A stretch of DNA of 64,000 nt from Chondromyces crocatus. GTDB taxonomy: Bacteria > Myxococcota_A > Polyangia > Polyangiales > Polyangiaceae. The position numbers were made by a program, and so were the translations under genes. Below are positions 43,001-52,987 of this stretch, piece by piece. Position 1 is the stretch's first letter; every line of letters starts with the position of its first letter. The DNA lies in contig NZ_CP012159.1 of NCBI RefSeq assembly GCF_001189295.1, forward strand, positions 7,805,001 through 7,869,000, given 5' to 3'. The notes beneath the pieces are model-generated. The model saw only the letters and a program-made list of their open reading frames with translations, was not told where the DNA came from and did no database searches.

Positions 43001-44185
43001 CTCGCGCAGATAGCGCGCCAGATAGCCCTTCAGGTCTTCAGGGGCCGTGGAGGCCGCGCTCCCCGCGAGCTGGTCCATTCGCAGGCTCGCGTGGCTCCCC
43101 ACGTGGTGCGCGCACACGTGGATGTGCGCCCCGTAGGCTGCGCCGACCGCGAGCCGGTAAGCTCGCAGCGGCGCTCGCAGGGCGTGTGGCGGGTCGTCCG
43201 TGCACCGCTTCAGCCCCCGCACGAGCTTCATGAGCGCCGCGTGATCCGCGGACATCAGCCCCGAGAACCCCTCGGGCATCGCGGGCCTGACGACGTCGGC
43301 GTAGGCCTCGGGCGTCATGTCGCCGGCCAGCTTCATCGCGACGCCCGACGCACGTAGAAGCAAGCTCGACAGCCAGAGCGCCTCCGAGGCCCGCGCCAGC
43401 TCGTTCTCCTGCAGGGACTCGAGGACCAGGGCGTGCGTGACGAGCAGCGCCTGGATGAGTGGAAAGAAGACGTGGTGTCCATGAATCCAGCGCGCGAGGG
43501 CGGGATCTTCGACGGTGACCAGGGTCGTGAGCGATGGCCGCGTGGATCCGCTCCCCCCCTCCTTCCAGCACGCGTCCGCGGACGCTTTCCCCTCGCCCGC
43601 CTCACCCACCTCCCCTGCCTCGCTCGCCTCGCCCGCCTCGCCCGGAACCCGCGCACCTCTCGCTGCTCCCTGCCCACACCCCGACGCCTTCCGCCCCCGC
43701 TCGGACGCCACCCGCGCGCTGACGCCAAGTCCGCTCAGCAGCAGGCACCGCTCGCCGACAGACAAGGTGCTCCCCCGCTCCAGCTCGGTGAAGCAAGCCC
43801 GTGCCGCTTGCACGAGGCCGACCGCCATGGCGTCGACCGGCTGGGCACAGCGGACGACCTGGAAGAACCGATCATAACTACGGCTCTTCTCCGGCAGACC
43901 TCTGCCGTCATCCACCGGCGTGAGCCGTTCGATCAACGCCGCCGTGGCCTCGTCGAGCTGCGCGAGTTCACGCCCCGTGAGATCGGGAGACCCTGAGGCG
44001 AACCGATCTGCAAACGCCGACAGCAGTGCGAGCGCCTCCTCGGTCGCGCTCGCTTCCAGAAGGAGCATCCGCGGCAGAGGGCTCAGCAGCGGACCGACGC
44101 GGAACGCACCGCTGGGGCGTGCCTTCTCCCCCCCATCGACCACGCCACGTCCCTCGTCGCGCACCCTGGTGGACTCGTGGGACAC
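40019..44185 (-). CDS. Ebony-like A-T-GNAT synthetase with N-terminal PrnB-like domain
   Basis: A 1388-residue enzyme from GTG 44185 (AGGAG 8 bases upstream). Residues about 40-460 form a helical region with WIHGHHVFFPLIQALLVTH and GFSGLMSADH, reminiscent of PrnB/DUF1864 tryptophan-dioxygenase-like proteins (tentative), interrupted by a Gly/Glu/Ala-rich repeat. Residues about 490-1010 are an adenylation domain: LYTSGSTGHPRGV, NLYGSTEVMGDV, YTTGDLGRW, LPNGKLDR. The pocket residues by motif alignment read V-D-W-V-T-S-L-G-D; an Asp at 236 rather than 235 is characteristic of beta-alanine. A carrier domain follows (FFLSGGTSIQAVAMVRRL, Ser near 1063), then a GNAT-like acyltransferase (about 1155-1375). 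No condensation or thioesterase domain. Predicted role: coupling beta-alanine to an amine. Confidence 0.82.
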   Translation of the reverse strand: MSHESTRVRDEGRGVVDGGEKARPSGAFRVGPLLSPLPRMLLLEASATEEALALLSAFADRFASGSPDLTGRELAQLDEATAALIERLTPVDDGRGLPEKSRSYDRFFQVVRCAQPVDAMAVGLVQAARACFTELERGSTLSVGERCLLLSGLGVSARVASERGRKASGCGQGAARGARVPGEAGEASEAGEVGEAGEGKASADACWKEGGSGSTRPSLTTLVTVEDPALARWIHGHHVFFPLIQALLVTHALVLESLQENELARASEALWLSSLLLRASGVAMKLAGDMTPEAYADVVRPAMPEGFSGLMSADHAALMKLVRGLKRCTDDPPHALRAPLRAYRLAVGAAYGAHIHVCAHHVGSHASLRMDQLAGSAASTAPEDLKGYLARYLREAGLNRPVEAGADGGGEREPASMLPDLGLACVAEGGEPASDLVAGRALDVADGPDGLRGEALALSGTWTIHGALASFLATSPAHLDRPALVTDAGSMSFRALSERVTAIARGLRARLRGAPSVEGSPLVGVCMSRSPALVAVLLAVLQVGGAYVPLDPQYPRDRLAYIASDADPALIVTEPRHAACVQEIASSKPCWVLEPELSLGVETAAPCLGAERGVAVDGGVAVEGSVVADGGAMVDGEGLFAVLYTSGSTGHPRGVCLSHRAAQNRFRWMWQARPFAPGEVCCFKTPLGFVDAVWELFGALLQGVTVAVAPDDLEKDPHGLLAFVVRHGVSRLIVVPSLLRLLVPRLADLAAAPDGLPARSRAGIAPSAAGMHPVASVAHFVAPAPRPVGPRIWTCSGEALPADLAAAFLMQRPGDVLLNLYGSTEVMGDVTWHEVRVGDAPVPVGRPIANTTIELLDDAGRPVAPGAIGAVHVRGATLARGHLVPGEGRVAPLGDGQRYTTGDLGRWVRASHDGGWTLVYEGRRDRQVKLLGNRFDLAELEGALASVEGVARAVALLREDPAGVELLGFVQPSAPGSVTLEALRVACQRALPPVAQPTLVLVEALPLLPNGKLDRRALLAQSASGPASKSAASRARSAADRSVIARVWREVLGEGPAGEEVDFFLSGGTSIQAVAMVRRLRDAGVPVSLEQLYAARTPGALRRLRETRRGDEREAGRGAGDEREPGRCAGDLRGLGTSSRTAHAPAWSGGMPEGAVGAWAVRPLEATCPEAREAAVRVLADSFGRADVMALALGATPADFLALSSAAFDATASSGLSFLAVDGAGTPAGCVLAVDLWRLRADVKAGRFTPPPVFGPIFAMFDALEAPWHQRVPVSAPGRWVSVLLLGVTSTAFAGPVTHLLEAAVVEAARVRDYEGLLTVNTSVVTQHLCEELGYREEARMDARAFMLQGARPFAHVPKDATQIVLHERRLGEPSPDAGGHAGAAPAP

Positions 44186-44626
44186 TGCTGTTGCTCCTGG
44201 TGGGCTGGAGATCACACCGGAATCCGGCCGTGTACCGATCGCTCGGACAGCCAGTCGACATCGATTCTTCGCTCTACCTCCTCGAGGTTCGCTCGCGCAA
44301 TGCCTGATGGTCAAACGGCACGACAGACGACCGCAATGAGACGGGATCTGTCGTCGACGACGACGCATCGACAGCGCCCCACGGCGACCTCGCATCGAAG
44401 GATCGATCGATCGATCATTCGAGCGGCAACCGCAGCAAAACCAGGCTCCCACCCATTGACAGATGTAATGACAGGCACGTCGGGACGCCTGGGTCTGACG
44501 AACCCCGCTCGGCGCGCCGACTGCACTGCGTCACGTCACGGGGGAGGGTGTCACCGCGATGCTCACCCGCGTCTCCAGGCGCTCATGCGCCCGTCCCGAG
44601 TCCCACGCTCACCCAGGAGCCCCAGG
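44186..44626. promoter_or_regulatory. Divergent promoter region, synthetase versus esterase
   Basis: About 440 bases. It holds GATCGATCGATCGATCAT at about 44401 and TTGACAGATGTAATGACA at 44456, with TGACA repeated directly 12 bases apart, which could be a -35 element or a regulator site. No gene is called. Confidence 0.4.
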
Positions 44627-46336
<1,710 letters not shown>

Positions 46337-46784
46337 GCCATTGCGAAGGGCGCTCCGGCTCCTGCCCATCGGCCCGCGTCCTCTGCTGGGTGGCGTGAGG
46401 CCATCACCCCCAGGTGAACACCGTGATGGCGCAGCGACGCCAGGGTCGGCTGCCCACATGCCTCTGCGAAGGCGAGCGCGCCTTCGTTGCTCCCGCATGC
46501 ATCGACGGCCCCCGTGCCTGAACGCTCCACCCTGCGCGTCACAGGAGAAAGCGCTCAACATCATTCTGGACTTGACGCCAGTGAGAGGCGAGGATGACGC
46601 AACTGGATAAAGATGCGGGTCGTCACACCCTCCTCTCGATCTGGACCGAACGCAGGACGAGCCGTTCGCAACCTGGCACCTGGAGAGACACATCGTGGGA
46701 TGGCGGAAGGCTGATCAGATGGGCATGGACGCCGCGAGAATGAAGTCCGAATCGATCGAACCGCCTCACCCGAACGCACGCACG
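46337..46784. other. Intergenic, no gene seen
   Basis: About 450 bases. The frame of the next gene is open from 46695, but the first 30 codons carry no conserved feature. No strong hairpin or repeat was noticed. Confidence 0.45.
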
Positions 46785-48248
46785 ATGAGCACGCACACAC
46801 GGCCTGGGACGCACGGTCTGCTGATTGTCGCCCTCGCGTCTGCATTGCAAGCCACAGCGTGCAAGAAAGAGAAAGACGATACCCCGCTCAACGTGCCCCC
46901 GGCGCGCGGGACCGCGTCGTCGGACGAGCTCTCCACGGCGATAGGCCAGGCTCGCGCGCTCAGCGCCGATCAGGCCCCCACGTCGACGAAGTGGAAGCAG
47001 GTGGTGGTGCTCGACGACAAGCGCGCCGTGCTCATCGGCGAGCTGGTCACCGAGACGATCGCCTTGACCACCGACAATGCAGGGCGGACCTGGCGCACCT
47101 TGCGTCTGCCGCGGGAAGGATGGTCCACCTGGGCGGTCGGCATGGATGGCACCACGGCAGCGCTCCTCGGCCCACGCGTTGCCGCAAAGGCGGCCAACGA
47201 CCCGCGCGCGGGAGCGCCGCCTCCGCAGCAAGCTGGTGTCGTGGAGGAGGCGATCCGGGTCACCTTCGCAGCCCCCGATGCGCCGCAGTTGACCGCCCTG
47301 AACCCGCTCGTCCTTCCCCCCCGCAAGACGGGCAATCCGCTCGGCGAGAGCCTCTTTGCCGGCGTCTTCGGGCCGGAGCGACTCGGCGTCCTGTTCCAGC
47401 AGGCGCCCCGCAACTGGGTGGTGCTGTTCGGTGGGATCGCCGGCTCGGAGGACCTCGCCCCGGTGAAACTGCCCCCTGCAGAGACACCGCTTCCATCCCC
47501 GTACGGCAGGCCGCCCATGCTGCTGAGCAGCCAGGGGCGATCGCTCCTCATGCGGCCGTTCCCGGAGCCCGACAAGCCGCTCGAGCCGCCCCGGAAGATC
47601 GAGCAGATCGCGGCGACGCCCCAGCTCTTGAAGCAACTCGCGACGCCTCCCTCCTGCGAGATGAGCGAGTGGTCCCTCAAGCTCATCGATCAACCTCGAC
47701 CCGCCGTGCTGGCCGTCTCGCCCAGCAAGACCGGCGTCGTCGCCTTGCCCTCGAAGACCCCGCCGAACGCGACCATCGGCTGCGCCAGCCAGCGGATGGT
47801 CGTCGAGGTCGAAGACCCGACACCGCTCGATCCCGGAGATCCCACCGCAAAGAAAGGACCGCCTCCGCGCACGCTCGCCCTGTGCAACGTGGAAGGCGAG
47901 CCGTGCGTCGTCCCCAAGCAGCGACCGTTCCGCCCCTGGGTCGAACCTCATGAGTACGTCACCGTCAGTGCACCGACGGCGCAAGGGGCCGTGGCGGTCA
48001 TGACCGCACGAGCGCCCGCGCGGTGGGGCCTCTACATGGCGCAGTCGCTCGATGGCGGTCACGTCTACGAGCTGCCGCGCGTGATCGGTGAGGGCAACAG
48101 CGACCGAGGAAAGATCGACATCGGGGCGGTCGTCTCCTTCGGCTCGCGCGTGCTGCTGCTGCTCGAGGCCGAGGTGGCCGGCACCTCACGCCGGAGCTGG
48201 TATGTCACTGCGTCGAACGACGGCGGCGTGAGCTGGGGCATCCCCTGA
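46785..48248 (+). CDS. Lipoprotein with Asp-box (BNR-like) motifs
   Basis: A 487-residue predicted lipoprotein: short leader LLIVALASALQATAC with lipobox Cys. Repeated TDNAGRTW, SLDGGHVY and SNDGGVSWG resemble Asp-box motifs of beta-propeller proteins (sialidase/BNR type), so a propeller is likely. The catalytic residues of a sialidase are not seen. ATG 46785 gives the best leader; in-frame ATG at 46740 or 46695 would put about 15 or 30 residues before it. No ribosome binding site is decisive. Function unknown. Confidence 0.72.
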   Translation: MSTHTRPGTHGLLIVALASALQATACKKEKDDTPLNVPPARGTASSDELSTAIGQARALSADQAPTSTKWKQVVVLDDKRAVLIGELVTETIALTTDNAGRTWRTLRLPREGWSTWAVGMDGTTAALLGPRVAAKAANDPRAGAPPPQQAGVVEEAIRVTFAAPDAPQLTALNPLVLPPRKTGNPLGESLFAGVFGPERLGVLFQQAPRNWVVLFGGIAGSEDLAPVKLPPAETPLPSPYGRPPMLLSSQGRSLLMRPFPEPDKPLEPPRKIEQIAATPQLLKQLATPPSCEMSEWSLKLIDQPRPAVLAVSPSKTGVVALPSKTPPNATIGCASQRMVVEVEDPTPLDPGDPTAKKGPPPRTLALCNVEGEPCVVPKQRPFRPWVEPHEYVTVSAPTAQGAVAVMTARAPARWGLYMAQSLDGGHVYELPRVIGEGNSDRGKIDIGAVVSFGSRVLLLLEAEVAGTSRRSWYVTASNDGGVSWGIP

Positions 48249-48300
48249 GCTGAGTCCTGGTCGCCGGGGGGGACCAGCATCGGCTCGCCGAGATCCAACA

Positions 48301-48630
48301 TCAGTGTTGCGAGACGCCGAAACCGAGCCGACGCAGCTGCTCGGCGAGACGGGCCTCGATGTCCTCAGCCTTGGCCCGAGAGAACGCGTATTTCCCCTGC
48401 GCAAGATCGTGGCGAAGTCTCTTTGCGCCGTGCTTCCGGACAGCGCGTGCCTGCGTCCAGGTACCATTGAGGTGATCGGCGTACCGCTCCTCGATCGTCT
48501 TTCCCGTGCTACCGACGTAGAGGCAGGGTTTTCGTGGATCGCGAAGCTCATGCTCGAATGCAGGGTCGAGCCGCGCGGATGATCCTAACTCGATGACATA
48601 GATCCAGAACTTCGGCGGGCTGTCTGTCAT
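48301..48630 (-). CDS. GIY-YIG domain protein
   Basis: A 109-residue single-domain protein: FWIYVIEL then CLYVGSTGKTIEERYADHL give the GIY-YIG core, with Arg in EERYADH and a Glu-containing C-terminal helix. Stand-alone GIY-YIG proteins are presumed nucleases of unknown target. ATG 48630 fits the family length. Its left neighbour ends at 48248 on the other strand, so the two are convergent. Confidence 0.82.
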   Translation of the reverse strand: MTDSPPKFWIYVIELGSSARLDPAFEHELRDPRKPCLYVGSTGKTIEERYADHLNGTWTQARAVRKHGAKRLRHDLAQGKYAFSRAKAEDIEARLAEQLRRLGFGVSQH

Positions 48631-48751
48631 GGGCCTGGCAGTGGGCGACGACGAGAAGCCTCGATCTCGACGCTGGTTCGCCCCTCCATCGCCGGGATCG
48701 TTCCGGAGGGAGCTTAGCCGTTCTCGATCGGAGCGAGAAGTCGGACCCCAC

Positions 48752-49333
48752 TCACCGCGCCTTCCCCTTCGGGGGGCTGCGGCGGAAGCAATCGACGAGG
48801 TGGTCGTCGACGATGCCCACGGCCTGCATCCAGGCGTACACGATGACCGGGCCGGCGAACTTGAAGCCCCGCTTCTTCAAGGCCGCGGACATCTCTTCGG
48901 AGATGGGCGTTTTTGCAGGCACCTCGCGGATGGTGGTCCAGGCGTTGCGGATCGTCTTGCCCCCCGTGAAGCGCCAGACGAAGGCCGAGAAGTCGTCTCC
49001 AGCGGCCTGCATGGACTCGTAGACCCGGGCGTTGCTGATGACGGCCTCGATCTTGGCGCGGGAGCGAACGATCCCGGGATCGACGAGCAACCGGTTCACG
49101 TCGTCGGGGCCGTAGCGGGCCACGACGGCCGGGTCGAAGCCCTCGAAGGCGCGGCGGAAGGCGTCGCGTTTGCGGAGGATGGTGATCCAGGCAAGGCCGG
49201 CCTGGAAGCCGTCGAGCATCAGTTTCTCCCAGAGGGCTCGGCCGTCGCGCTCGGGGAAACCCCACTCTTCGTCGTGGTAGGCGCGGAGAAGAGGGTCGCC
49301 TTCGCACCAGGCGCAGCGGGTCAGTGTTTTCAT
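48752..49333 (-). CDS. tag: DNA-3-methyladenine glycosylase I
   Basis: A 193-residue base-excision repair enzyme that removes 3-methyladenine. The zinc site is visible at both ends: RCAWCEGDPLLRAYHDEEWG with Cys and His, and DDHLVDCFRR with His and Cys. The middle carries WEKLMLDGFQAGLAWITILRK, the typical catalytic-pocket segment. ATG 49333 (MKTLTRCAWC) aligns with known starts. Single gene. Confidence 0.95.
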   Translation of the reverse strand: MKTLTRCAWCEGDPLLRAYHDEEWGFPERDGRALWEKLMLDGFQAGLAWITILRKRDAFRRAFEGFDPAVVARYGPDDVNRLLVDPGIVRSRAKIEAVISNARVYESMQAAGDDFSAFVWRFTGGKTIRNAWTTIREVPAKTPISEEMSAALKKRGFKFAGPVIVYAWMQAVGIVDDHLVDCFRRSPPKGKAR

Positions 49334-49395
49334 GATCGCGTGGGTGCAGCGTAGCGGGGAAGGAGGGGGTACGGGTCGTCCGGGCGTCGTCGCCT

Positions 49396-50454
49396 TCAAG
49401 CGATCGCGCGACCAGGGAAGTCGATCTGGTCCCAGCGGCCGCCGGTCATGATGGCGCGGGACTGCGGAGCAGCGAGCAGCTCGTGGGGGTAGCCGAGCGG
49501 GACGGCGCTCACCTCGTCCAGACGGCGCACCTGCTCCGAGGTCAAGGTGAGGGTGGCGGCGGCGAGGTTGTCGTCGAGCTGGGCACGGGTGCGCGGGCCA
49601 AGCACAGGGAGGACGCCCTTGGCCCGGACCCAGGCGATCGCGACCTGGCCCGGGCTCACACCGAGCTCTTCACCGATGGCGAGGAGGGCGTCGAGCACGG
49701 GGACCTGCTGCGGGGCGCTCTCGTGGAAGAGGATGTCCTTGAAGGCGGTGTCCTTGAAGCCGGTGGCACGGCCCGTCTCGCCCCGGCGGGACTTGCCCGT
49801 GAGCAAGCCGCCGGCGAGAGGGGACCAACCCATCACCCCGAGACCGAACGCCTCGGCCATGGGAAGGATCTCTCGCTCGGTGGTGCGCTGGAGCAGGCTG
49901 TACTCGACCTGAATGGCTGCGATGGGGGTCCAGCCGCGCAGGTCCGCGGTGCGCACGGCGGTGGCGGTCCGCCAGGCGGCGAAGTTGGAGAGGCCGGCGT
50001 AGACGATCTTGCCAGCGCTGACGAGATCGTCGAAACCGCGGACGATCTCGTCGAGCGGGGTCACGCCGTCGTCCATGTGGACGAAGTAGAGGTCGATCCG
50101 GTCCGTCTTCAGGCGCTTCAAGCTGTCCTCGACCGACTGCACCATGACCTTGCGGCTGTTGCCGAGAACGCCGAGCGAGGGCTCGCGGACGGCGCTGCTG
50201 CTGAACTTCGAGGCGAGGACGACGTCGTTGCGCCGAGGCCCGACGATCTCACCGATCAAGGTCTCGGACTGGCCGAGCTGGTAGTTGTCGGCGGTGTCGA
50301 TGAAGTTACCGCCTGCGTCGAGGTAGCCTTCCAGAATGCGGCGGGCTTCGTCCGGCTCGGCGCCGTAGCCGTGCGCGGTACCGAACATGCCGCCGCCGAG
50401 GGCCAGCTCCGAGACCTTGAGGCCAGTGCGCTGGCCGAGCATTCTGTATCGCAT
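49396..50454 (-). CDS. Aldo/keto reductase
   Basis: A 352-residue NADPH-dependent oxidoreductase. The catalytic tetrad lies in FIDTADNYQLGQSE (Asp, Tyr), VLASKFS (Lys) and DLYFVHMDD (His). GWSPLAGGLLTGK and the C-terminal GPRTRAQLDDNLAA cofactor-binding segment are intact. GGAGG lies 7 bases before ATG 50454. The start falls inside the out-of-frame end of the WYL regulator gene transcribed before it, suggesting the two are co-transcribed and the regulator controls this operon. Confidence 0.93.
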   Translation of the reverse strand: MRYRMLGQRTGLKVSELALGGGMFGTAHGYGAEPDEARRILEGYLDAGGNFIDTADNYQLGQSETLIGEIVGPRRNDVVLASKFSSSAVREPSLGVLGNSRKVMVQSVEDSLKRLKTDRIDLYFVHMDDGVTPLDEIVRGFDDLVSAGKIVYAGLSNFAAWRTATAVRTADLRGWTPIAAIQVEYSLLQRTTEREILPMAEAFGLGVMGWSPLAGGLLTGKSRRGETGRATGFKDTAFKDILFHESAPQQVPVLDALLAIGEELGVSPGQVAIAWVRAKGVLPVLGPRTRAQLDDNLAAATLTLTSEQVRRLDEVSAVPLGYPHELLAAPQSRAIMTGGRWDQIDFPGRAIA

Positions 50455-51248
50455 GAGAACCTCCGGGTGCGGATTCGCTCCTCGCCGACCACGCCGAGCC
50501 ACCATTCGCGCTTGGCGCGCTCGGCCGCGAGGGGGGCGAACTTCACGCGCGCCCGGGTGGGCGTGTCGGGCATCTTGCTGCGCACGAACGCCTCGATGTG
50601 GAAACCTTCCCGCGGGGCGAAGGTCTCGTCGAGCACGGTGACCTGACGCATCCGGTCGGTCCTGAAGTCGTGGTAGTCACCCTGCGTGCGGCACCACGCG
50701 ATCAAGTGCCAGCGAGCGAAGCAGTAGACGAGGCCGAGCGGCTCCACGGTCCGCCCCGTAGGCTCGGATTTCCCGCCGTCCCGGTAGTGAAGCCGCACCA
50801 CCTGACGGTGAGCGAGGGCTTGCTGGAGAGGACCGAGATCGGCCTGCGACGGCGGCGTCTCACCCATGTACGCGCCGAGGTTGCGCTCCAGGGTGGCGAC
50901 ACGCTCCTGGTGGTCGCGAGACAAGGTGGCGCGGATCTTCAGGAGCGCCGCGTCCATCCCGGCTCGGAGCGAGGCGTCCGTGAAGTGCGCGACCAGCACG
51001 CCACCGGTCACGAGGGCGCTCGCCTCCTCGACGGTGAAGCTCACCGGGGGCAGGTGGTAGCCCTTCATGAGCGTGTACCCGACGCCGGCCTCGGCGGCGA
51101 TGGGGACGCCGGCCTCTCCCAGGGCGGCGAGATCGCGGTAGATGGTGCGGACGCTCAGGCCGAAGTGACGCGCCATCTCCTCCGCGGTCGTGAACCGCCG
51201 CGACTGGAGGAAGACGATGAGCGCCAGCAGGCGATCGACGCGGTTCAC
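50256..51248 (-). CDS. WYL/YafY-type regulator, C-terminus replaced
   Basis: A DeoR-like HTH (FTTAEEMARHFGLSVRTIYR) and a WYL domain (VRLHYRDGG, GLVYCFARWHLIAWC, FRTDRMRQVTVL) are intact to about residue 250. The family's final WCX domain should follow. Instead, from about 50465 the frame runs 200 bases through the aldo/keto reductase start in another frame, giving a Ser/Thr/Arg-rich tail with no homology (CSASALASRSRSWPS). A deletion joining regulator and reductase, or a frameshift, is likely. GTG 51248 (VNRVDRLLAL) is the preferred start. It may still bind DNA but sense its ligand differently. Confidence 0.8.
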   Translation of the reverse strand: MNRVDRLLALIVFLQSRRFTTAEEMARHFGLSVRTIYRDLAALGEAGVPIAAEAGVGYTLMKGYHLPPVSFTVEEASALVTGGVLVAHFTDASLRAGMDAALLKIRATLSRDHQERVATLERNLGAYMGETPPSQADLGPLQQALAHRQVVRLHYRDGGKSEPTGRTVEPLGLVYCFARWHLIAWCRTQGDYHDFRTDRMRQVTVLDETFAPREGFHIEAFVRSKMPDTPTRARVKFAPLAAERAKREWWLGVVGEERIRTRRFSCDTECSASALASRSRSWPSAAACSVPRTATAPSRTKPAAFWKATSTQAVTSSTPPTTTSSASPRP

Positions 51249-51347
51249 GAGGGCCCGGTTAGACCGTCGACGCGCGCGGAGCAACGCGGCCGTACCACAG
51301 ACCCCAGAGGCCGGACGCCGCCCACCGAGGAGCGGCTTGGCCGGGCT

Positions 51348-52043
51348 CTACCGCGCGACCGCGTTCGCCGCTTCGAGGATCACCGCCGCCACCTCCGCCG
51401 GCTTCGAGCGCTGCGGGACATGGCTCGTCGGCAGCTCCACCGTCCGGGCGTTCATGCGCTGGGCAAGAGCGCGCAGCAAGTCCGGCGGGAGCGCGCGGTC
51501 CTCGGAGGCCACGATGTACCAGGAGGGCTTCACCGCCCAGGCGGTCCGGGTCACGCGCGCTTCGAAGCACCCGCCGTGGATGGGGCACTGCGTCGCCGCC
51601 ATGATCCTGACCTCCTCGGCCGAGACGTCTTGCGCGTAGTCCTCGGCCATGCCCTTCAGCGGAAGGTAGAGAAACCCGTGCGTGTCCTGGGTGGCTTTCA
51701 TGATGCACGGGCTGAGCGGATAGCCCTGCATCACGTCGGCACAGGACTGACCCGCCGCTGGCGCGAGCGCGGCCACGAAGACGAGCGCCGCGACCTTGTC
51801 GTGCTCCCCGGCCTCGGTGATCACCGCACCACCATAGGAGTGCCCCACCAGGATCACCTTCCCTTCCGCGAGCGCGATGGCGCGGTTCACGGCGGCGACA
51901 TCCTCCGCCAGCGAGAGCAGCGGGTTCTGCACCGAGACGACCTGCAGCCCCTTCGCGTGAAGATGGGGGATGACCTTGTTCCACGCAGAACCGTCCGAGA
52001 ACGCGCCATGAACGAGGATGATCGTGGGATCCGAAGTCGCCAT
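51348..52043 (-). CDS. Alpha/beta hydrolase (salicylate esterase-like)
   Basis: A 231-residue hydrolase: oxyanion segment IILVHGAFSDGSAW, nucleophile elbow VGHSYGGAVI, and a late acid/His pair (ASEDRALPP, TSHVPQRSKP). This size and pattern match the EstC/methylsalicylate-esterase-like branch common in soil bacteria. AGGAGGG lies about 6 bases before ATG 52043. No signal peptide, so cytosolic. Same strand as the WYL regulator and reductase, with a 99-base gap; it may be part of that unit. Confidence 0.9.
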   Translation of the reverse strand: MATSDPTIILVHGAFSDGSAWNKVIPHLHAKGLQVVSVQNPLLSLAEDVAAVNRAIALAEGKVILVGHSYGGAVITEAGEHDKVAALVFVAALAPAAGQSCADVMQGYPLSPCIMKATQDTHGFLYLPLKGMAEDYAQDVSAEEVRIMAATQCPIHGGCFEARVTRTAWAVKPSWYIVASEDRALPPDLLRALAQRMNARTVELPTSHVPQRSKPAEVAAVILEAANAVAR

Positions 52044-52439
52044 GCTGCCCTCCTGCTCGACTGAACCATGCCCTTGCCGCTCACCGCCCTGCCTCGGCCA
52101 CGCGGTCCCGGCAGGTCGGCGGTGGCCCTGCGGCTCGGGCGCTCGCACCCGCGAAGCAGGACCTCGATCTGCACGGAGACGAGACGATCGAAGGATCGAG
52201 GGACTGGCAGCGCTGGACCGCTGCCCTGACGTGGCGCCTTGTGCGCCCGAGCCGTGTCCGACGCCCCTCTTCCCCCCATCGGCGTGCCCCGAGGCAGGGC
52301 CGCTCGCGATCGAGTCTATGCGCCCCCTCGGCACCTTGAACAGGCCGGATCGCTACGCGCGTCGCAGCGCATCGAGCAGGTCCGCCGGGACGCACCGGTG
52401 CTCCGGCGACGGACGGATCGGGACGCGGGACGCAGGAGG
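52044..52439. other. Intergenic, no gene seen
   Basis: About 400 bases on the upstream side of the hydrolase. Frames in both directions are open but show no domain, leader or ribosome binding site. Confidence 0.45.
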
Positions 52440-52856
52440 TCAGTCGTCGTCTTCGCTGGGAGCGAGGCGGGCGAGCAGCTCGCCGAGGTTCGCGCGCCAG
52501 GGGTTGTCCTGCGGCTCCTGGCCCGGTTCCCGCAGCGACTTCAGCTCGGACGAGGTGAGGACGCGCGTGACGGCGCGGTGCGCCAAGGGGACGAGATCCT
52601 GAGCGAGCGCGCGCGGATAGGAGGCGAGCCAGGCCCGCGCGTCGTTGTTCAGGCGCTCGAGGCCCTTGCCATATCCGGCCGCGACGATCTCCGCCGCCGC
52701 GAGCGCCGTCGAGGCGTCATCGACATCGATGTACTCGTTCGCGTCGGCCTCGGCGACGGCCTCCAGGGCGGCTCGAAGGTCGGACTCGCTCCCGAGATCC
52801 AGCAGCCAGTCGAGCGCCGAATCGTTCTCGAAACTCCTGTGACCCCACGCTCCCAT
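52440..52856 (-). CDS. DUF4259 protein
   Basis: A 138-residue protein starting MGAWGHRSFENDSALDWLLD, the hallmark of DUF4259 (the GxWG and ND-ALDW segment at the very N-terminus). AAEIVAAGYGKG and LPLAHRAV-type helices follow. ATG 52856 is chosen over one 11 codons upstream because the family begins at MGAWG. Function unknown; related proteins sometimes sit near toxin-immunity or regulatory loci, which is not the case here. Confidence 0.85.
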   Translation of the reverse strand: MGAWGHRSFENDSALDWLLDLGSESDLRAALEAVAEADANEYIDVDDASTALAAAEIVAAGYGKGLERLNNDARAWLASYPRALAQDLVPLAHRAVTRVLTSSELKSLREPGQEPQDNPWRANLGELLARLAPSEDDD

Positions 52857-52987
52857 GGGAGAGCATGTGTACACGAACGGCGACCCCATGACAATCGACC
52901 GGCAGGCCGTGCAGCGGCCCGATCGCGCGCTCCTTCTCGCAACCGCGCGACACGACGTCGACTGGGTGAAGCTACGGAGGAGCTGCG

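Noticed and set aside
40085..43357. Two long plus-strand frames opposite the synthetase
   Set aside because: They mirror A-domain coding sequence on the other strand and contain no motif.
44186..44452. Upstream extension of the synthetase by 89 codons
   Set aside because: The extension is Arg/Cys-rich without homology, whereas GTG 44185 has AGGAG at ideal spacing.
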